The notes under the pieces were generated by a model that was given only the letters and a program-made list of their open reading frames with translations, had not been told where the DNA came from and did not search any database. From assembly GCF_037963835.1 (NCBI RefSeq), contig NZ_CP150145.1:5456001-5520000 (forward strand): 64,000 nucleotides of DNA, written 5' to 3'. How positions within the stretch are numbered: position 1 is the first letter of the stretch; each line of letters starts with the position of its first letter. The DNA is from Paenibacillus sp. FSL H8-0332. GTDB taxonomy: Bacteria > Bacillota > Bacilli > Paenibacillales > Paenibacillaceae. The position numbers and the translations under genes are program-made. Of the stretch, positions 34,024 to 42,833 are shown piece by piece.

Positions 34024-35031
34024 TCAGTTCTGTTGCGGAGGAAGAGGAAGGCCAAGATGGTGGTACGCCGCAGGCGTAACAATACGCCCGCGCGGCGTAC
34101 GCTGCAGGAAACCAATCTGCAGCAGATAGGGCTCATATACATCCTCAATAGTCTGGCTCTCTTCGCCTATTGTAGCGGCGATAGTATCCAGCCCGACAGG
34201 CCCGCCCCGAAAAGAGCTGATCATGGATTGCAGCATCTTATGGTCGATGTTGTCCAGTCCCCGGGGGTCCACCTGCAGCATCTTCAGCGATTCGGCTGCA
34301 ATCTCCGGGGTGATGATTCCGTCGCCACGGACCTGGGCGTAATCGCGTACCCGCTTCAGAAGACGGTTGGCAATCCGGGGTGTCCCCCGGGCCCGCAGGG
34401 CAATCTCTTCCGCAGCATCGCCCAGAATCTCGATGCCCAGCAATTCGGCGTTGCGGGCCACGATGAAGCTCAGTTCATCGATGGTGTAGTACTCCAGCCG
34501 GCTGACCACTCCGAAGCGGTCACGCAGCGGAGCAGACAGCAGTCCCGCGCGTGTCGTTGCCCCAATTAGTGTGAAGGGCGGCAGGTCGAGCCGAACCGAC
34601 CGTGCGCTCGGCCCCTTGCCGATCATAATATCCAGCGCGAAATCCTCCATCGCCGGATACATGACCTCCTCCACCGTCCGGTGCAGACGGTGAATCTCGT
34701 CAATGAACAGCACATCACCTTCCTGAAGGTTGGTCAGCAGCGCTGCCAGATCACCGGGCCGCTCAATCGCCGGGCCGGAGGTGGTCCGCAGATTAACGCC
34801 CAGCTCATTGGCGATAATATTGGCCAGCGTTGTTTTGCCGAGACCCGGAGGCCCGTACAGCAGCACATGATCCAGTGCTTCACTGCGCATCTTGGCCGCT
34901 TCAATATATATTTTCAGGTTCTCTTTCACCTGGTTCTGGCCGATATATTCACCCAGATAACGGGGGCGCAGACTTAATTCCACCGCCTGCTCGTCCATCA
35001 TCAGATTAGCCGATATAATCCGGTCATCCAT
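34024..35031 (-). CDS. ruvB: Holliday junction branch migration ATPase RuvB
   Basis: A 335-residue AAA+ motor that, with RuvA, drives branch migration. Visible: SLRPRYLGEYIGQNQVKENL at the N-terminus, Walker A LLYGPPGLGKTTLANIIA near residue 60, Walker B VLFIDEIHRLHRTVEE, sensor 1 IGATTRAGLLSAPLRDRFG and the C-terminal winged helix. Length matches B. subtilis RuvB. GGAGTGAGGAAG precedes the ATG. Part of ruvC-ruvA-ruvB. Confidence 0.98.
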   Translation of the reverse strand: MDDRIISANLMMDEQAVELSLRPRYLGEYIGQNQVKENLKIYIEAAKMRSEALDHVLLYGPPGLGKTTLANIIANELGVNLRTTSGPAIERPGDLAALLTNLQEGDVLFIDEIHRLHRTVEEVMYPAMEDFALDIMIGKGPSARSVRLDLPPFTLIGATTRAGLLSAPLRDRFGVVSRLEYYTIDELSFIVARNAELLGIEILGDAAEEIALRARGTPRIANRLLKRVRDYAQVRGDGIITPEIAAESLKMLQVDPRGLDNIDHKMLQSMISSFRGGPVGLDTIAATIGEESQTIEDVYEPYLLQIGFLQRTPRGRIVTPAAYHHLGLPLPPQQN

Positions 35032-35057
35032 TCTTCCTCACTCCGTTCTTCAGGGAC

Positions 35058-35681
35058 CTATTTGGCGGTATACAGCAGCCCCAGCGCCTTCTTCATCAGC
35101 ACATCCACCGGTCCGGTATCCGTGCCTTCCTGCTTCATCTTCAAGTACACCCGGTCCAGCTCGGCATCGGTGTAACCAAGCGCCTTCAGGGCGTCCCTGG
35201 CTTCTTCCCACGGAAGTGCCTCCGCCTTGCTCTGCGCTTCAGCCGCTACTGCGAACAATCCCGTCTGCAGTGCTGCTCCGCCGAAGCCGTCCAGCTTGTC
35301 CTTCAGATCCAGAATCATCCGCTGCGCCGTCTTCTTACCGATGCCCGGCAGCTTCGTCAGGAAGGTGATATTCTCCTGATAGATGGCCGCGATCAGCTGG
35401 TCCGGCGTTCCGCCGGTCAGAATGCCCAGCGCAACACGCGGGCCGATGCCCGATACCTCAATCAGCTTGCGGAACAGCCGCTGCTCCTCGCGTGAAGGGA
35501 ATCCGAACAGAAGCGTCGCATCCTCGCGGGTCTGATAATGAATGAACACAGTCACCGGACCCTCAGTCTTGGCAAAAGCATACGGGTTCGGGCAGAATAC
35601 CCGGTACCCCACGCCCTGCACATCCAGCACAACATATTCCGGCTCCAAATGTGCAACCGGCCCTCTAAGAAAATCTATCAT
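35058..35681 (-). CDS. ruvA: Holliday junction branch migration protein RuvA
   Basis: A 207-residue DNA-binding partner of RuvB. It has an OB-fold (MIDFLRGPVAHLEPEYVVLD), the two helix-hairpin-helix motifs (EVSGIGPRVALGIL and LPGIGKKTAQRMILDLKDKL) and a C-terminal RuvB-contact domain (ALKALGYTDAELDRV). The ATG overlaps the ruvC stop (ATGA), implying translational coupling, and ruvB starts 26 bases on. Confidence 0.97.
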   Translation of the reverse strand: MIDFLRGPVAHLEPEYVVLDVQGVGYRVFCPNPYAFAKTEGPVTVFIHYQTREDATLLFGFPSREEQRLFRKLIEVSGIGPRVALGILTGGTPDQLIAAIYQENITFLTKLPGIGKKTAQRMILDLKDKLDGFGGAALQTGLFAVAAEAQSKAEALPWEEARDALKALGYTDAELDRVYLKMKQEGTDTGPVDVLMKKALGLLYTAK

Positions 35682-36181
35682 TTTCGCAATACCTCATTTA
35701 ATTTGGAATTAAGACTCACGGAATGGGCATGGCATACCGCCACCGCCAGCGCATCCGCCACATCATCGGGCTTCGGCACAACTGACAGCTTAAGGAGCAG
35801 CTTGACCATCTCCTGCACCTGCTTCTTCTCAGCCTTGCCGTAACCGACTACGGCCTGCTTCACCATCATTGGAGTGTATTCTGCAACCGGAAGCCCGCGC
35901 TGCACGGCCGCCAGAATCAGCACCCCGCGCGCCTGCGCCACCGGCAGGGCCGTGGTCACATTGCGGCTGAAGAACAGCTTCTCTACCGCTACCGCATCCG
36001 GCTTATATTTATCAATCAGCTGCACCATGCCTTCATAGACATGCAGCAGACGCTCTTCTTCCGGGGTATGTGCCTCCGTCTGGATGCAGCCGTATTGGAC
36101 CGGTGTTAATTTGTTGCCAACCTTATCTACGAAGCCAAAGCCGACAATCGCCAGCCCCGGATCAATCCCCAAAATGCGCAA
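35678..36181 (-). CDS. ruvC: crossover junction endodeoxyribonuclease RuvC
   Basis: A 167-residue resolvase. The RNase H-like fold is seen in RILGIDPGLAIVGFGFV (first catalytic Asp), AVEKLFFSRNVTTALPVAQA (Glu) and the C-terminal KPDDVADALAVAVCHAH (two Asp). The start is TTG at 36181; its ribosome site (AAGGA) is only three to four bases away, closer than usual. B. subtilis lacks RuvC and uses RecU, so the presence of RuvC is a point of difference from the Bacillus model. Confidence 0.95.
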   Translation of the reverse strand: MRILGIDPGLAIVGFGFVDKVGNKLTPVQYGCIQTEAHTPEEERLLHVYEGMVQLIDKYKPDAVAVEKLFFSRNVTTALPVAQARGVLILAAVQRGLPVAEYTPMMVKQAVVGYGKAEKKQVQEMVKLLLKLSVVPKPDDVADALAVAVCHAHSVSLNSKLNEVLRK

Positions 36182-36318
36182 GATCCTTCTCTCTCCTCTA
36201 TGCCCGGGCGGATACTTTCAGATAGATGCCAAGCCAAAATAATCCTGCGGGGCAAGCCCCAGACATCCATCCCTCCGGCCCTAAAGCGAACATATGTATT
36301 CCTTCCACCCATTATAGC

Positions 36319-36361
36319 AAAAAAAATTCCCCGGGAGACAAAAAGTTTGTCCCCGGGGAAA
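36319..36361 (-). promoter_or_regulatory. hairpin and TATAAT upstream of ruvC
   Basis: On the minus strand TTCCCCGGGGACAAAC pairs with TTTGTCTCCCGGGGAA (nearly perfect) and is followed by eight T, then GC and TATAAT at 36311-36316. The hairpin could end bofC transcripts while the TATAAT, with TTGTCT 19 bases before it, could start ruvC transcripts. Both readings are tentative. Confidence 0.5.
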
Positions 36362-36381
36362 TGAACCATGCATAACACAAC

Positions 36382-36416
36382 AAAGACCCGCAGGCACCTG
36401 TGCGCCCGCGAGTCTT
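36382..36416 (-). terminator. terminator after bofC
   Basis: On the minus strand AAGACTCGCGGGC pairs with GCCTGCGGGTCTT, with an eight-base loop, followed by TGTTGTG. It lies 28 bases after the bofC stop. Confidence 0.6.
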
Positions 36417-36443
36417 CATGCTAATAATTCTATAGTCTCTACC

Positions 36444-37190
36444 TCACTCCGCATGCATCACCTGTTCCGAGGAAACACGCGCATAGTCGCTGAAGGTGGA
36501 GAGTACGCTGTTGTACTCCTCCAGATCCTGCACCCGGATGCCCTGATGAAGCTGCTCCCAGATGCCTTTGGGCAAAGAGGATTTGATCGAGCCCATGTCC
36601 ATCTGGAAAAAGGTCTTCATGACCCGCTCCGCCTCGGGCGGTCCTTGGAACAAGGTCAGGTTGCCCTGCTCGTCCACTCCGAAGTAGGCTTCTTTTTTGG
36701 TCAGCGGAGACAGGTCGTTGACCCGCTGTTCCAGCCACAGATCCCCTTCCCGGCTGAACCAGCCGCTCCAGCCCGCATGCCGGACAATCAGCTCGCTTAG
36801 CTGGGCCGGAGTCTGCTTGCCGGGCAAAGTCTGCACCTCTTCACCGGCTACATAGAGCGTCTTGAGATGCACCGTTCTGCTAATAGCTTCCTTACCCACA
36901 GCCTTCAGCAGCTCTTGACTGTTCATCACGGCGGCATCCTCTTCGGCATCATCGTCTGTATGTTTATATACGGCGGCTACAGCCGGTAAGCTGCTACCGG
37001 GTTCCAGATTCTTCCTTGCGCTGCCGCTCAGGAATGACGAAGATTTAAGCAGCGTGCTAATCTCTTCCGGAACCTGCATGCCACGCCAGGCGAGCAACGT
37101 CAGCACGAGGCACGCCGCACCTACCCAAGGAGCCTTTTTCCAGCGTCTCCACCGCCGCCACAGTTGTTTTTTCAGGCGAATAGCATTCAC
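36444..37190 (-). CDS. bofC: BofC, forespore regulator of SpoIVB signalling
   Basis: A 248-residue exported or membrane-anchored protein with one N-terminal helix (WVGAACLVLTLLAWRG). BofC restrains the SpoIVB protease that triggers sigma-K activation across the intermembrane space of the sporangium. The BofC domain is recognised by LWLEQRVNDLSPLTKKEAYF, FGVDEQGNLTLFQGPPEAE and GIRVQDLEEYNSVLSTFSD. GTG at 37190 is preferred (AAGGGA ahead); an ATG at 37241 lacks a ribosome site. The B. subtilis order bofC-ruvA-ruvB is kept, with ruvC inserted. The protein is longer at its N-terminus than the B. subtilis one. Confidence 0.9.
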   Translation of the reverse strand: MNAIRLKKQLWRRWRRWKKAPWVGAACLVLTLLAWRGMQVPEEISTLLKSSSFLSGSARKNLEPGSSLPAVAAVYKHTDDDAEEDAAVMNSQELLKAVGKEAISRTVHLKTLYVAGEEVQTLPGKQTPAQLSELIVRHAGWSGWFSREGDLWLEQRVNDLSPLTKKEAYFGVDEQGNLTLFQGPPEAERVMKTFFQMDMGSIKSSLPKGIWEQLHQGIRVQDLEEYNSVLSTFSDYARVSSEQVMHAE

Positions 37191-37278
37191 GTTAATCCCT
37201 TCATTCTGGTTTTTTCCTATTGTGACCTGTGAAGGGATCATTTATGCGTAAATGCTTGAAATTCATCCCAGCCCGAAT

Positions 37279-38526
37279 TCAATCCGTGCGCTGCGGATTC
37301 TCAATCGCCCCAAGGAACAGCGTGGCTCCGGTCTGCGTGTCCCGGATCATGAACAGGAACGGCCGGTTGACGTTCATTTCAAAGGGCTTATCAATAGGAG
37401 GGGCTGATCCGGCACGCATATCAATTACAGTGGAAGCCGCCGCCTCCGTTCCCCGTTCGTTCACATCGATATAGGTTTTGTGGATGACCTGTTCAAAATA
37501 GATCGGGCTGTCCAGATCCGACATAAGAGAAAAATCACCCTGGCTCGGGTCAAAGGCCAGCTTTACACCCAGCGCCTGCAGCGCCTTGGAGAGCTCTGTC
37601 CCATAGCTGGCTGTAAACCTAGGCAGCAGCAGCGTCCCCAGGGTACTGGTGTAATCCTCATCTAGCGGCAGAGTCCCCTGCTCCAGTTGACCCACAAGCT
37701 CCGCGAGAGAAGATTGCTCACCCGGAAGGACCACTACCATCTCCATCTGTCCCTCTCCGTAGGGAAGCTTAACCGCCTGCCAATTCTTATGAGCTGCATA
37801 CGGGAACATTCCGCCCCGCTTCATCATCATGACCTGTACTGCCGGTCCGTCCGGAGGATAAAAGTCCGCCTGCTTCGTAGCCTGTTCCTCGAACACATCC
37901 GTCCAGCCGCCTTTGAAATACAGAGCATTGACCAAGACGACCACAGCCTGCGGGCCCGGCGGCTTCGTGAGCATCTCTTGAATCTTGTCCCCCGTATGGT
38001 CCGCCACCCAACCGTTAATCTCCTTCACAGACTTCTCTGCTGCCAGGTCCGTAGTCTTAATCTGCGCATCATAGAAGTCCTCACCGGTCTTGAGATAGTC
38101 CCTGCGCAGCGGCAGGCCCTTCATACCCCAGACCGAATTCGCGATCTTCAGCTCCACGCCCGGTCCTCCATGATTCAAGAGCTCCATTAATGACTGATGG
38201 CCGGTATTCAGCTTCTGCCGTTCGTCCGGCGCATAGCCCAGCAGCTTCCCCAGCTCCTCTGCCGTCTCTCCGGCACTGCCGTTATAGGCCAGGGCCAGAG
38301 CGGCAGCAACACTGTACGGGGATATCGTCAGGTTCCCGCCCCCCTGCTTCCATAACTGGCCGAACAGCTTCACGCCCAGCCGGTTGCTGCTGTCAGCCAG
38401 ACCCGATTCAAGCCCTGCTGCGGCAGCCTGTCTCTCCGCGTAATTCATGCCCGAACCCCCTTCACTGCAGCCGCCCAAGAGCAGCACGGTTAGTATAAGT
38501 GCGGATAATCTTTTGCCCATGCCCAT
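37279..38526 (-). CDS. serpin-family protease inhibitor, predicted lipoprotein
   Basis: A 415-residue serpin. The lipobox LLLGGC (Cys 20) predicts lipid anchoring at the cell surface. Serpin features: NLTISPYSVAAALALAYNGS, LVNALYFKGGWTDVFEEQAT, the hinge NERGTEAAASTVI and the C-terminal MNVNRPFLFMIRDTQTGATL. Aligning the hinge Glu to P17 puts P1-P1' near Gly-Ser in DMRAGSAPP, though neighbouring bonds are possible. The small-residue hinge indicates an inhibitory serpin that traps a serine or cysteine protease. GGAGGGG precedes the ATG. The target protease is unknown. It stands alone between bofC and fabV. Confidence 0.93.
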   Translation of the reverse strand: MGMGKRLSALILTVLLLGGCSEGGSGMNYAERQAAAAGLESGLADSSNRLGVKLFGQLWKQGGGNLTISPYSVAAALALAYNGSAGETAEELGKLLGYAPDERQKLNTGHQSLMELLNHGGPGVELKIANSVWGMKGLPLRRDYLKTGEDFYDAQIKTTDLAAEKSVKEINGWVADHTGDKIQEMLTKPPGPQAVVVLVNALYFKGGWTDVFEEQATKQADFYPPDGPAVQVMMMKRGGMFPYAAHKNWQAVKLPYGEGQMEMVVVLPGEQSSLAELVGQLEQGTLPLDEDYTSTLGTLLLPRFTASYGTELSKALQALGVKLAFDPSQGDFSLMSDLDSPIYFEQVIHKTYIDVNERGTEAAASTVIDMRAGSAPPIDKPFEMNVNRPFLFMIRDTQTGATLFLGAIENPQRTD

Positions 38527-38721
38527 GCCAATCCCCTCCCTGAATTCATCCGTAACCTCTCTACCAAATGACGCCGCGGATTGGGAAAAGTTGCAAATTC
38601 ATAGCGGCAGGCATACAAAATTGCTATTCATTATATTGAAGGCTTATCTTTCTATGCCATCATTTGCTATACTCTATATTAACGAAAAAAGTTAAAAACT
38701 AAAACAAAGGGGATATCCTTG

Positions 38722-39912
38722 ATGATTATTCAGCCAAAAACACGCGGCTTTATCTGCACAACAGCTCACCCGGAGGGATGTGCCGGACAAATACAGGAAC
38801 AAATCGACTATGTACGGTCCCAAAAGAAGCTTACCGGCCCGGTGAACGTGCTGGTCATCGGCGCTTCCACAGGTTATGGACTGGCTTCGCGGATTGCCGC
38901 TGCCTTTGGCGCAGGCGCGAACACCATCGGCGTCTTCTTCGACAAGGCTGCTGAAGGCACCCGCACCGCCTCCGCAGGGTGGTACAATTCTGCTGCCTTT
39001 GAACGTGAAGCGGCCAAGCAGGGGCTGAAATCCTTCAGCATCGTCGGCGATGCCTTCTCGGACGCCATCAAGTCCACAACGATCGAGCTGATCAAGGCCG
39101 AATTCGGCACCGTAGATCTGGTCGTCTACAGCGTGGCCTCCCCGCGCCGCACTCATCCGGTAACCGGTGAGGTGTTCTCCTCGGTGATTAAGCCGGTAGG
39201 CGAAGCCTACTCGAACAAGACGATGAACTTCCACACCGGAGAAGTCTCCACCGTTACTATTGAACCGGCTACAGAGGATGAAGTCCGCCAGACCATCGCC
39301 GTGATGGGCGGGGAAGACTGGGGCATGTGGATCAGCCAGATGCAGGAGGCTGGTGTGCTTGCAGACGGAGCAACTACCGTAGCGTACTCTTATATCGGAC
39401 CCAAGATTACGCATCCTATCTACAAGGATGGAACGATCGGCCAGGCGAAGAACCATCTGGAGCAGACCGCTATTGCTTTGAATGATCAGCTCTCTGCCAC
39501 AGGCGGCCGGGCCTTCGTCTCCGTGAATAAGGCACTGGTTACCCAGTCCAGCTCGGCCATCCCGGTGGTGCCGCTGTATATCTCCGCCCTGTACAAGGTC
39601 ATGAAGGAGAAGGAGCTGCACGAGAACTGCATCCAGCAGATGTACCGCCTGTTCGCAGACCATCTGTATAACGGCGGTGAAGCGGCTGCAGACGGCAGCC
39701 ACCTGATCCGCATTGACGACTGGGAGATGCGCGAGGATGTGCAGATCGAGGTCATGAGACGCTGGAATGAGCTGGAGACGGATAATGTGCCTGAGCTGGC
39801 GGATCTGGCAGGCTATCAGGACGACTTCTTCCATCTGTTCGGCTTCCGTACCGAAGGCGTAGACTATGAAGCTGAGACAGACCCTGCCGTAGATATTCCT
39901 AGTATGGTGTAA
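38722..39912 (+). CDS. fabV: enoyl-[acyl-carrier-protein] reductase FabV
   Basis: A 396-residue NADH-dependent reductase that removes the double bond in the last step of each fatty acid elongation round, also described as trans-2-enoyl-CoA reductase. The start MIIQPKTRGFICTTAHPEGC is nearly invariant in FabV. The cofactor loop is LVIGASTGYGLASRIAAAFG and the extended Tyr-x8-Lys active site is YSYIGPKITHPIYKDG. ATG 38722 is chosen, nine bases after AAAGGGG; TTG 38719 is the alternative. FabV enzymes tend to resist triclosan. A terminator lies at 40043-40073. It is flanked by a small interspersed repeat. Confidence 0.96.
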   Translation: MIIQPKTRGFICTTAHPEGCAGQIQEQIDYVRSQKKLTGPVNVLVIGASTGYGLASRIAAAFGAGANTIGVFFDKAAEGTRTASAGWYNSAAFEREAAKQGLKSFSIVGDAFSDAIKSTTIELIKAEFGTVDLVVYSVASPRRTHPVTGEVFSSVIKPVGEAYSNKTMNFHTGEVSTVTIEPATEDEVRQTIAVMGGEDWGMWISQMQEAGVLADGATTVAYSYIGPKITHPIYKDGTIGQAKNHLEQTAIALNDQLSATGGRAFVSVNKALVTQSSSAIPVVPLYISALYKVMKEKELHENCIQQMYRLFADHLYNGGEAAADGSHLIRIDDWEMREDVQIEVMRRWNELETDNVPELADLAGYQDDFFHLFGFRTEGVDYEAETDPAVDIPSMV

Positions 39913-39936
39913 AAGCTTGACGTTTGCTGTCCGCAC

Positions 39937-39994
39937 AAGTGGAAACGGCTTTGCCGTCCTTTTAAAGGGTGGCATTCATTTCAGCGAGAAATAG
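39937..39994. repeat. interspersed repeat, copy 2
   Basis: Shares the opening AAGTGGAAACGGCTTTGCCG and the ending GAGAAATAG with copy 1 at 13506-13559, with changes in the middle that weaken the dyad. It lies 24 bases after the fabV stop codon. Confidence 0.8.
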
Positions 39995-40042
39995 AAGGAT
40001 AATTTATCATGTGCAACATATAAATTCTTATATTTGCGCAAA

Positions 40043-40073
40043 GAAGCCGCTCCTCCCCGGAGCGGCTTCCTTT
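40043..40073 (+). terminator. terminator after fabV
   Basis: Arms GAAGCCGCTC and GAGCGGCTTC with a seven-base loop, extended outside by GCAAA/TTTGC pairs. T-content after the stem is modest (CTTTGCG). It may also end transcription of the convergent ABC permease gene. Confidence 0.7.
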
Positions 40074-40130
40074 GCGTTCTATCCAGCCTTTAGCGCGGCC
40101 TGCGCCACGAATCGTCACAGCCCCGCCAGC

Positions 40131-40841
40131 CTATTCGTCCCGGAGCCGCTTCTGGTACAACACCACAGACACAAGGGTCAGCACGGCTGTCCAGGCCGCA
40201 ATGATTAGAAGAGGCGACCACACTTCTGCCGCCGAATAACCGGCAGGGCTCAGGTTCAGTAAATGCACCAGCTGGCTGCTTGGCATGTAATCCAGCACCC
40301 CGAACACCGGATAATCCTTCGCCAGTACGGCACCCCAAGGTGCGCCCATGAAGATGAAGGCTACCGGGATGATCGATAAGGACGCATCCAGTAAGGTTTT
40401 GGAATAGAGACCGCAGATCGTCCCGGCTGCCGTGTAGAGAACAATGGAAAGCACGATCGCGGCTACGAATGCCCCTATATTTGCAGGCTCATAGCCAAAC
40501 AATAGTGTAGAAATGGCGAGAACCACCGTCGACATGACAAAGACCAGACTGCTTTTGCCCATCAGCACATCCATTGTTGTAGCCGGTGTCAGCATGAGTG
40601 TACGCAGCGTGTTGCGCTCCTTCTCTTCCGCAATCAGGCAAGCTTGGGCGAAGCAGGTCAGTAGAACAAACGAGCTGTTGAACAGAAATCCGGCGGCTCC
40701 CGGCAAGGATGAACCTGCGCTTTTGAACAGCAGCGCAAACAGAATCGGAAACAGCAGCATAATGGACAGCGCATAATTGCGCGAGAATTCCTTGTAATCC
40801 TTCACAAAGATCGCGCTGGCCCGCTTATAGGAGATATTCAT
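40131..40841 (-). CDS. ABC-2 type transporter permease
   Basis: A 236-residue membrane protein with six predicted helices; the second loop LIAEEKERNTLRTLMLTPAT is the conserved cytoplasmic coupling helix of ABC-2 exporters. It would form an exporter with the ATPase encoded directly upstream, whose stop codon its ATG overlaps (ATGA). Substrate unknown; such pairs next to LytTR regulators often act in antimicrobial resistance or export. The gene ends 57 bases before the terminator shared with fabV. Confidence 0.92.
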   Translation of the reverse strand: MNISYKRASAIFVKDYKEFSRNYALSIMLLFPILFALLFKSAGSSLPGAAGFLFNSSFVLLTCFAQACLIAEEKERNTLRTLMLTPATTMDVLMGKSSLVFVMSTVVLAISTLLFGYEPANIGAFVAAIVLSIVLYTAAGTICGLYSKTLLDASLSIIPVAFIFMGAPWGAVLAKDYPVFGVLDYMPSSQLVHLLNLSPAGYSAAEVWSPLLIIAAWTAVLTLVSVVLYQKRLRDE

Positions 40842-41683
40842 AGCAGCTCACTTCCTGTCATTTTGATAAAAATATCACCCAGGCTCGGTTCCTTCGTCTC
40901 TACCCGCTCAATGAGTCCCCGCTTCATCCAATCCGCGATCCGGTCCGCCGTATCCCCGTCCACCGGAAGCTCATAAGCCTCTCCGCTGGTCAGCTCCACC
41001 CGGATCAGGTTCTCGCGGTGCTGCCGCTTCAGCTCCTGCGGAGAGCCGATAGTCTGAATGCGTCCCTGATAGAGGATCGCTACACGGTTACAGAGCAGCT
41101 CCGCCTCCGCCATATCATGCGTGGTGATGAAGATGGTTGTGCCCTTCTCATTCAGATAACGTAAGCCTTTATAGATATGCGCTGAATTCACCGGGTCCAG
41201 TGCCGAGGTCGGCTCATCCAGGAACAACAGCTCCGGCTCATGGATAATGGCGCAGGCCAGCATCACCCGCTGACGCATCCCTTTGGACAGCGTGTTTGTT
41301 TTCTTGCGGCGCTCACTGCTTAAATTAACGAACTGCAGCACCTGATCCACCGCAGAGCGGGGAAGATCATACAGCTTCCGGTACAGCTCCAGATTCTCCT
41401 CGATGGACAACCGCTCGTACAGGCCGCTGTTATCGGTCAGAATGCCAAAACGCATCTTCTGGGCCGACTGCTGCATCGCCTCCGCCGGCTGATCGAATAC
41501 TTTGGCCGCTCCGCCTGTCGGCTTCAGCTGTGCAGTCAGAATCTTAATCAAGGTGGTTTTGCCTGCACCGCTCGGACCGAGGAACCCGAAAATCTCCCCT
41601 TTCGGAATACTGAAGGACACCTCTGTCAGCGCATCTCTCGCCCCAAAGGTCTTGCGGACCTGTTCTACCTGAATAACCGCCAT
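40838..41683 (-). CDS. ABC transporter ATP-binding protein
   Basis: A 281-residue ATPase with Walker A FLGPSGAGKTTLIKIL near residue 37, signature LSKGMRQRVMLA near residue 135 and Walker B LLFLDEPTSALDPVNS. A 60-residue C-terminal tail follows the ATPase core, ending KEPSLGDIFIKMTG, as in DrrA/NatA-type exporters. GGTGAG lies close to the ATG. It is coupled to the permease gene by a four-base overlap and preceded, 105 bases away, by the LytTR regulator gene. Confidence 0.95.
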   Translation of the reverse strand: MAVIQVEQVRKTFGARDALTEVSFSIPKGEIFGFLGPSGAGKTTLIKILTAQLKPTGGAAKVFDQPAEAMQQSAQKMRFGILTDNSGLYERLSIEENLELYRKLYDLPRSAVDQVLQFVNLSSERRKKTNTLSKGMRQRVMLACAIIHEPELLFLDEPTSALDPVNSAHIYKGLRYLNEKGTTIFITTHDMAEAELLCNRVAILYQGRIQTIGSPQELKRQHRENLIRVELTSGEAYELPVDGDTADRIADWMKRGLIERVETKEPSLGDIFIKMTGSELL

Positions 41684-41788
41684 CTCACCACATCCTTATG
41701 TTGTTGATGACTTAACGTTATCCAGAATTCAGCCTTTCAGCCACCAAAACCGGGTGAATTGTACCCATTCCGGCCTGAACGGTACCTT

Positions 41789-42724
41789 TTACAGCTTAAG
41801 CAGCGCCTTAAGTTCCTGCAATTTGGAGCGGGATAACGGAACCACGGCCTCCTTGCCGGTGTTCAGCCGCAGACTGTAGCTGTTCTTCGTCCAGGTAATG
41901 ATCTCGCGTACCTTTTGCAGATTAACAATGTAGGACCGGTGGCACCGGAAGAAGCCGAAATTCAGCAGCCGCGCTTCAAGCTGGGTCAAGGTCAGGGCAC
42001 AGTCATAATGCTCACCGCCGACATGCACCAGGATAGAGCCTTCTACACTTTCAATAAAATCAATCTCGGGCGGATCAAATAAAATCACCTTATCCTCCCG
42101 TTTGGTCGAGACCTTCTGCAAGGTGATGTTGGCCTCATCCTGCTTCACTGCCTCCTGCTTCTCCTCTTCCGAATCGCGGATATCCAGCTGATGAAGCCCG
42201 GACCCGCTCAGCCGGTAGATGACATCACAGGAGATCAGCGCATCCTCCAGATTCGAGGTCAGAATGAGTATCCTTTTCTGCTGCGACAGGTCATCCAGTA
42301 TCCGCTTCAGCTGACGGCGGTCCTGCTCCTCCAGATAGAAATACGGCTCCTCCAATACGAGCGTGGACTGATGGGCGAAAAAAGCCCGTAACAGGGTAAC
42401 ATACACCCTTTTCGAAGAGCTGAGATTCATCAATCTGACCTTACGTTCCTCCTTCAGCGCAAAATAATCAGTCAACACAGCCGCTCGCTCCTCCCGTCCC
42501 GACATTCGGATCAGAAACGAGATTAGCTCCTCTACCGTCAAGCGCATATATTCGTTCTGCCCGGCCCACGACAAATAATTGCCGGATTCCCGGGACAATT
42601 GCTCCATTAATAACTGCTTGCGCCTCAAATCCGTGATAATACCAACCGAAGGATTCGCAGACAGATCGAGTTCGAGCTTCGGCATAATTAATTCTCCGTC
42701 TTCATATATAGGTTGAAATTGCAT
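41789..42724 (-). CDS. LytTR-family regulator with a degenerate ABC-ATPase-like N-terminus
   Basis: A 311-residue predicted transcription factor. The C-terminal domain (about residues 205-311) is LytTR: ILVHVGGEHYDCALTLTQLE, FFRCHRSYIVNLQKVREI and NTGKEAVVPLSRSKLQEL. The first 180 residues read like the second half of an ABC ATPase: MNLSSSKRVYVTLLRAFFA resembles the signature helix, STLVLEEPYFYLEEQDRRQL the Walker B strand (Glu-Glu-Pro instead of Asp-Glu-Pro), and LILTSNLEDALISCDVIYRL the switch region. No Walker A is visible, so ATP hydrolysis is unlikely. GGAGG lies five bases before the ATG. It probably controls the ABC exporter genes behind it. Confidence 0.88.
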   Translation of the reverse strand: MQFQPIYEDGELIMPKLELDLSANPSVGIITDLRRKQLLMEQLSRESGNYLSWAGQNEYMRLTVEELISFLIRMSGREERAAVLTDYFALKEERKVRLMNLSSSKRVYVTLLRAFFAHQSTLVLEEPYFYLEEQDRRQLKRILDDLSQQKRILILTSNLEDALISCDVIYRLSGSGLHQLDIRDSEEEKQEAVKQDEANITLQKVSTKREDKVILFDPPEIDFIESVEGSILVHVGGEHYDCALTLTQLEARLLNFGFFRCHRSYIVNLQKVREIITWTKNSYSLRLNTGKEAVVPLSRSKLQELKALLKL

Positions 42725-42833
42725 ATCTTCCTCCCGCTCCAGGCTCTCTAGGATATATAATGCAATTATAGAGTTATGCCATGTATTTGTCAGGTACGGC
42801 CACTATTAATGCACAGGAAGGCGGATTTCTGCG

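Noticed and set aside
38692..39975. 427-residue minus-strand frame opposite fabV
   Set aside because: Antisense to a strongly conserved FabV; no family match or ribosome site.
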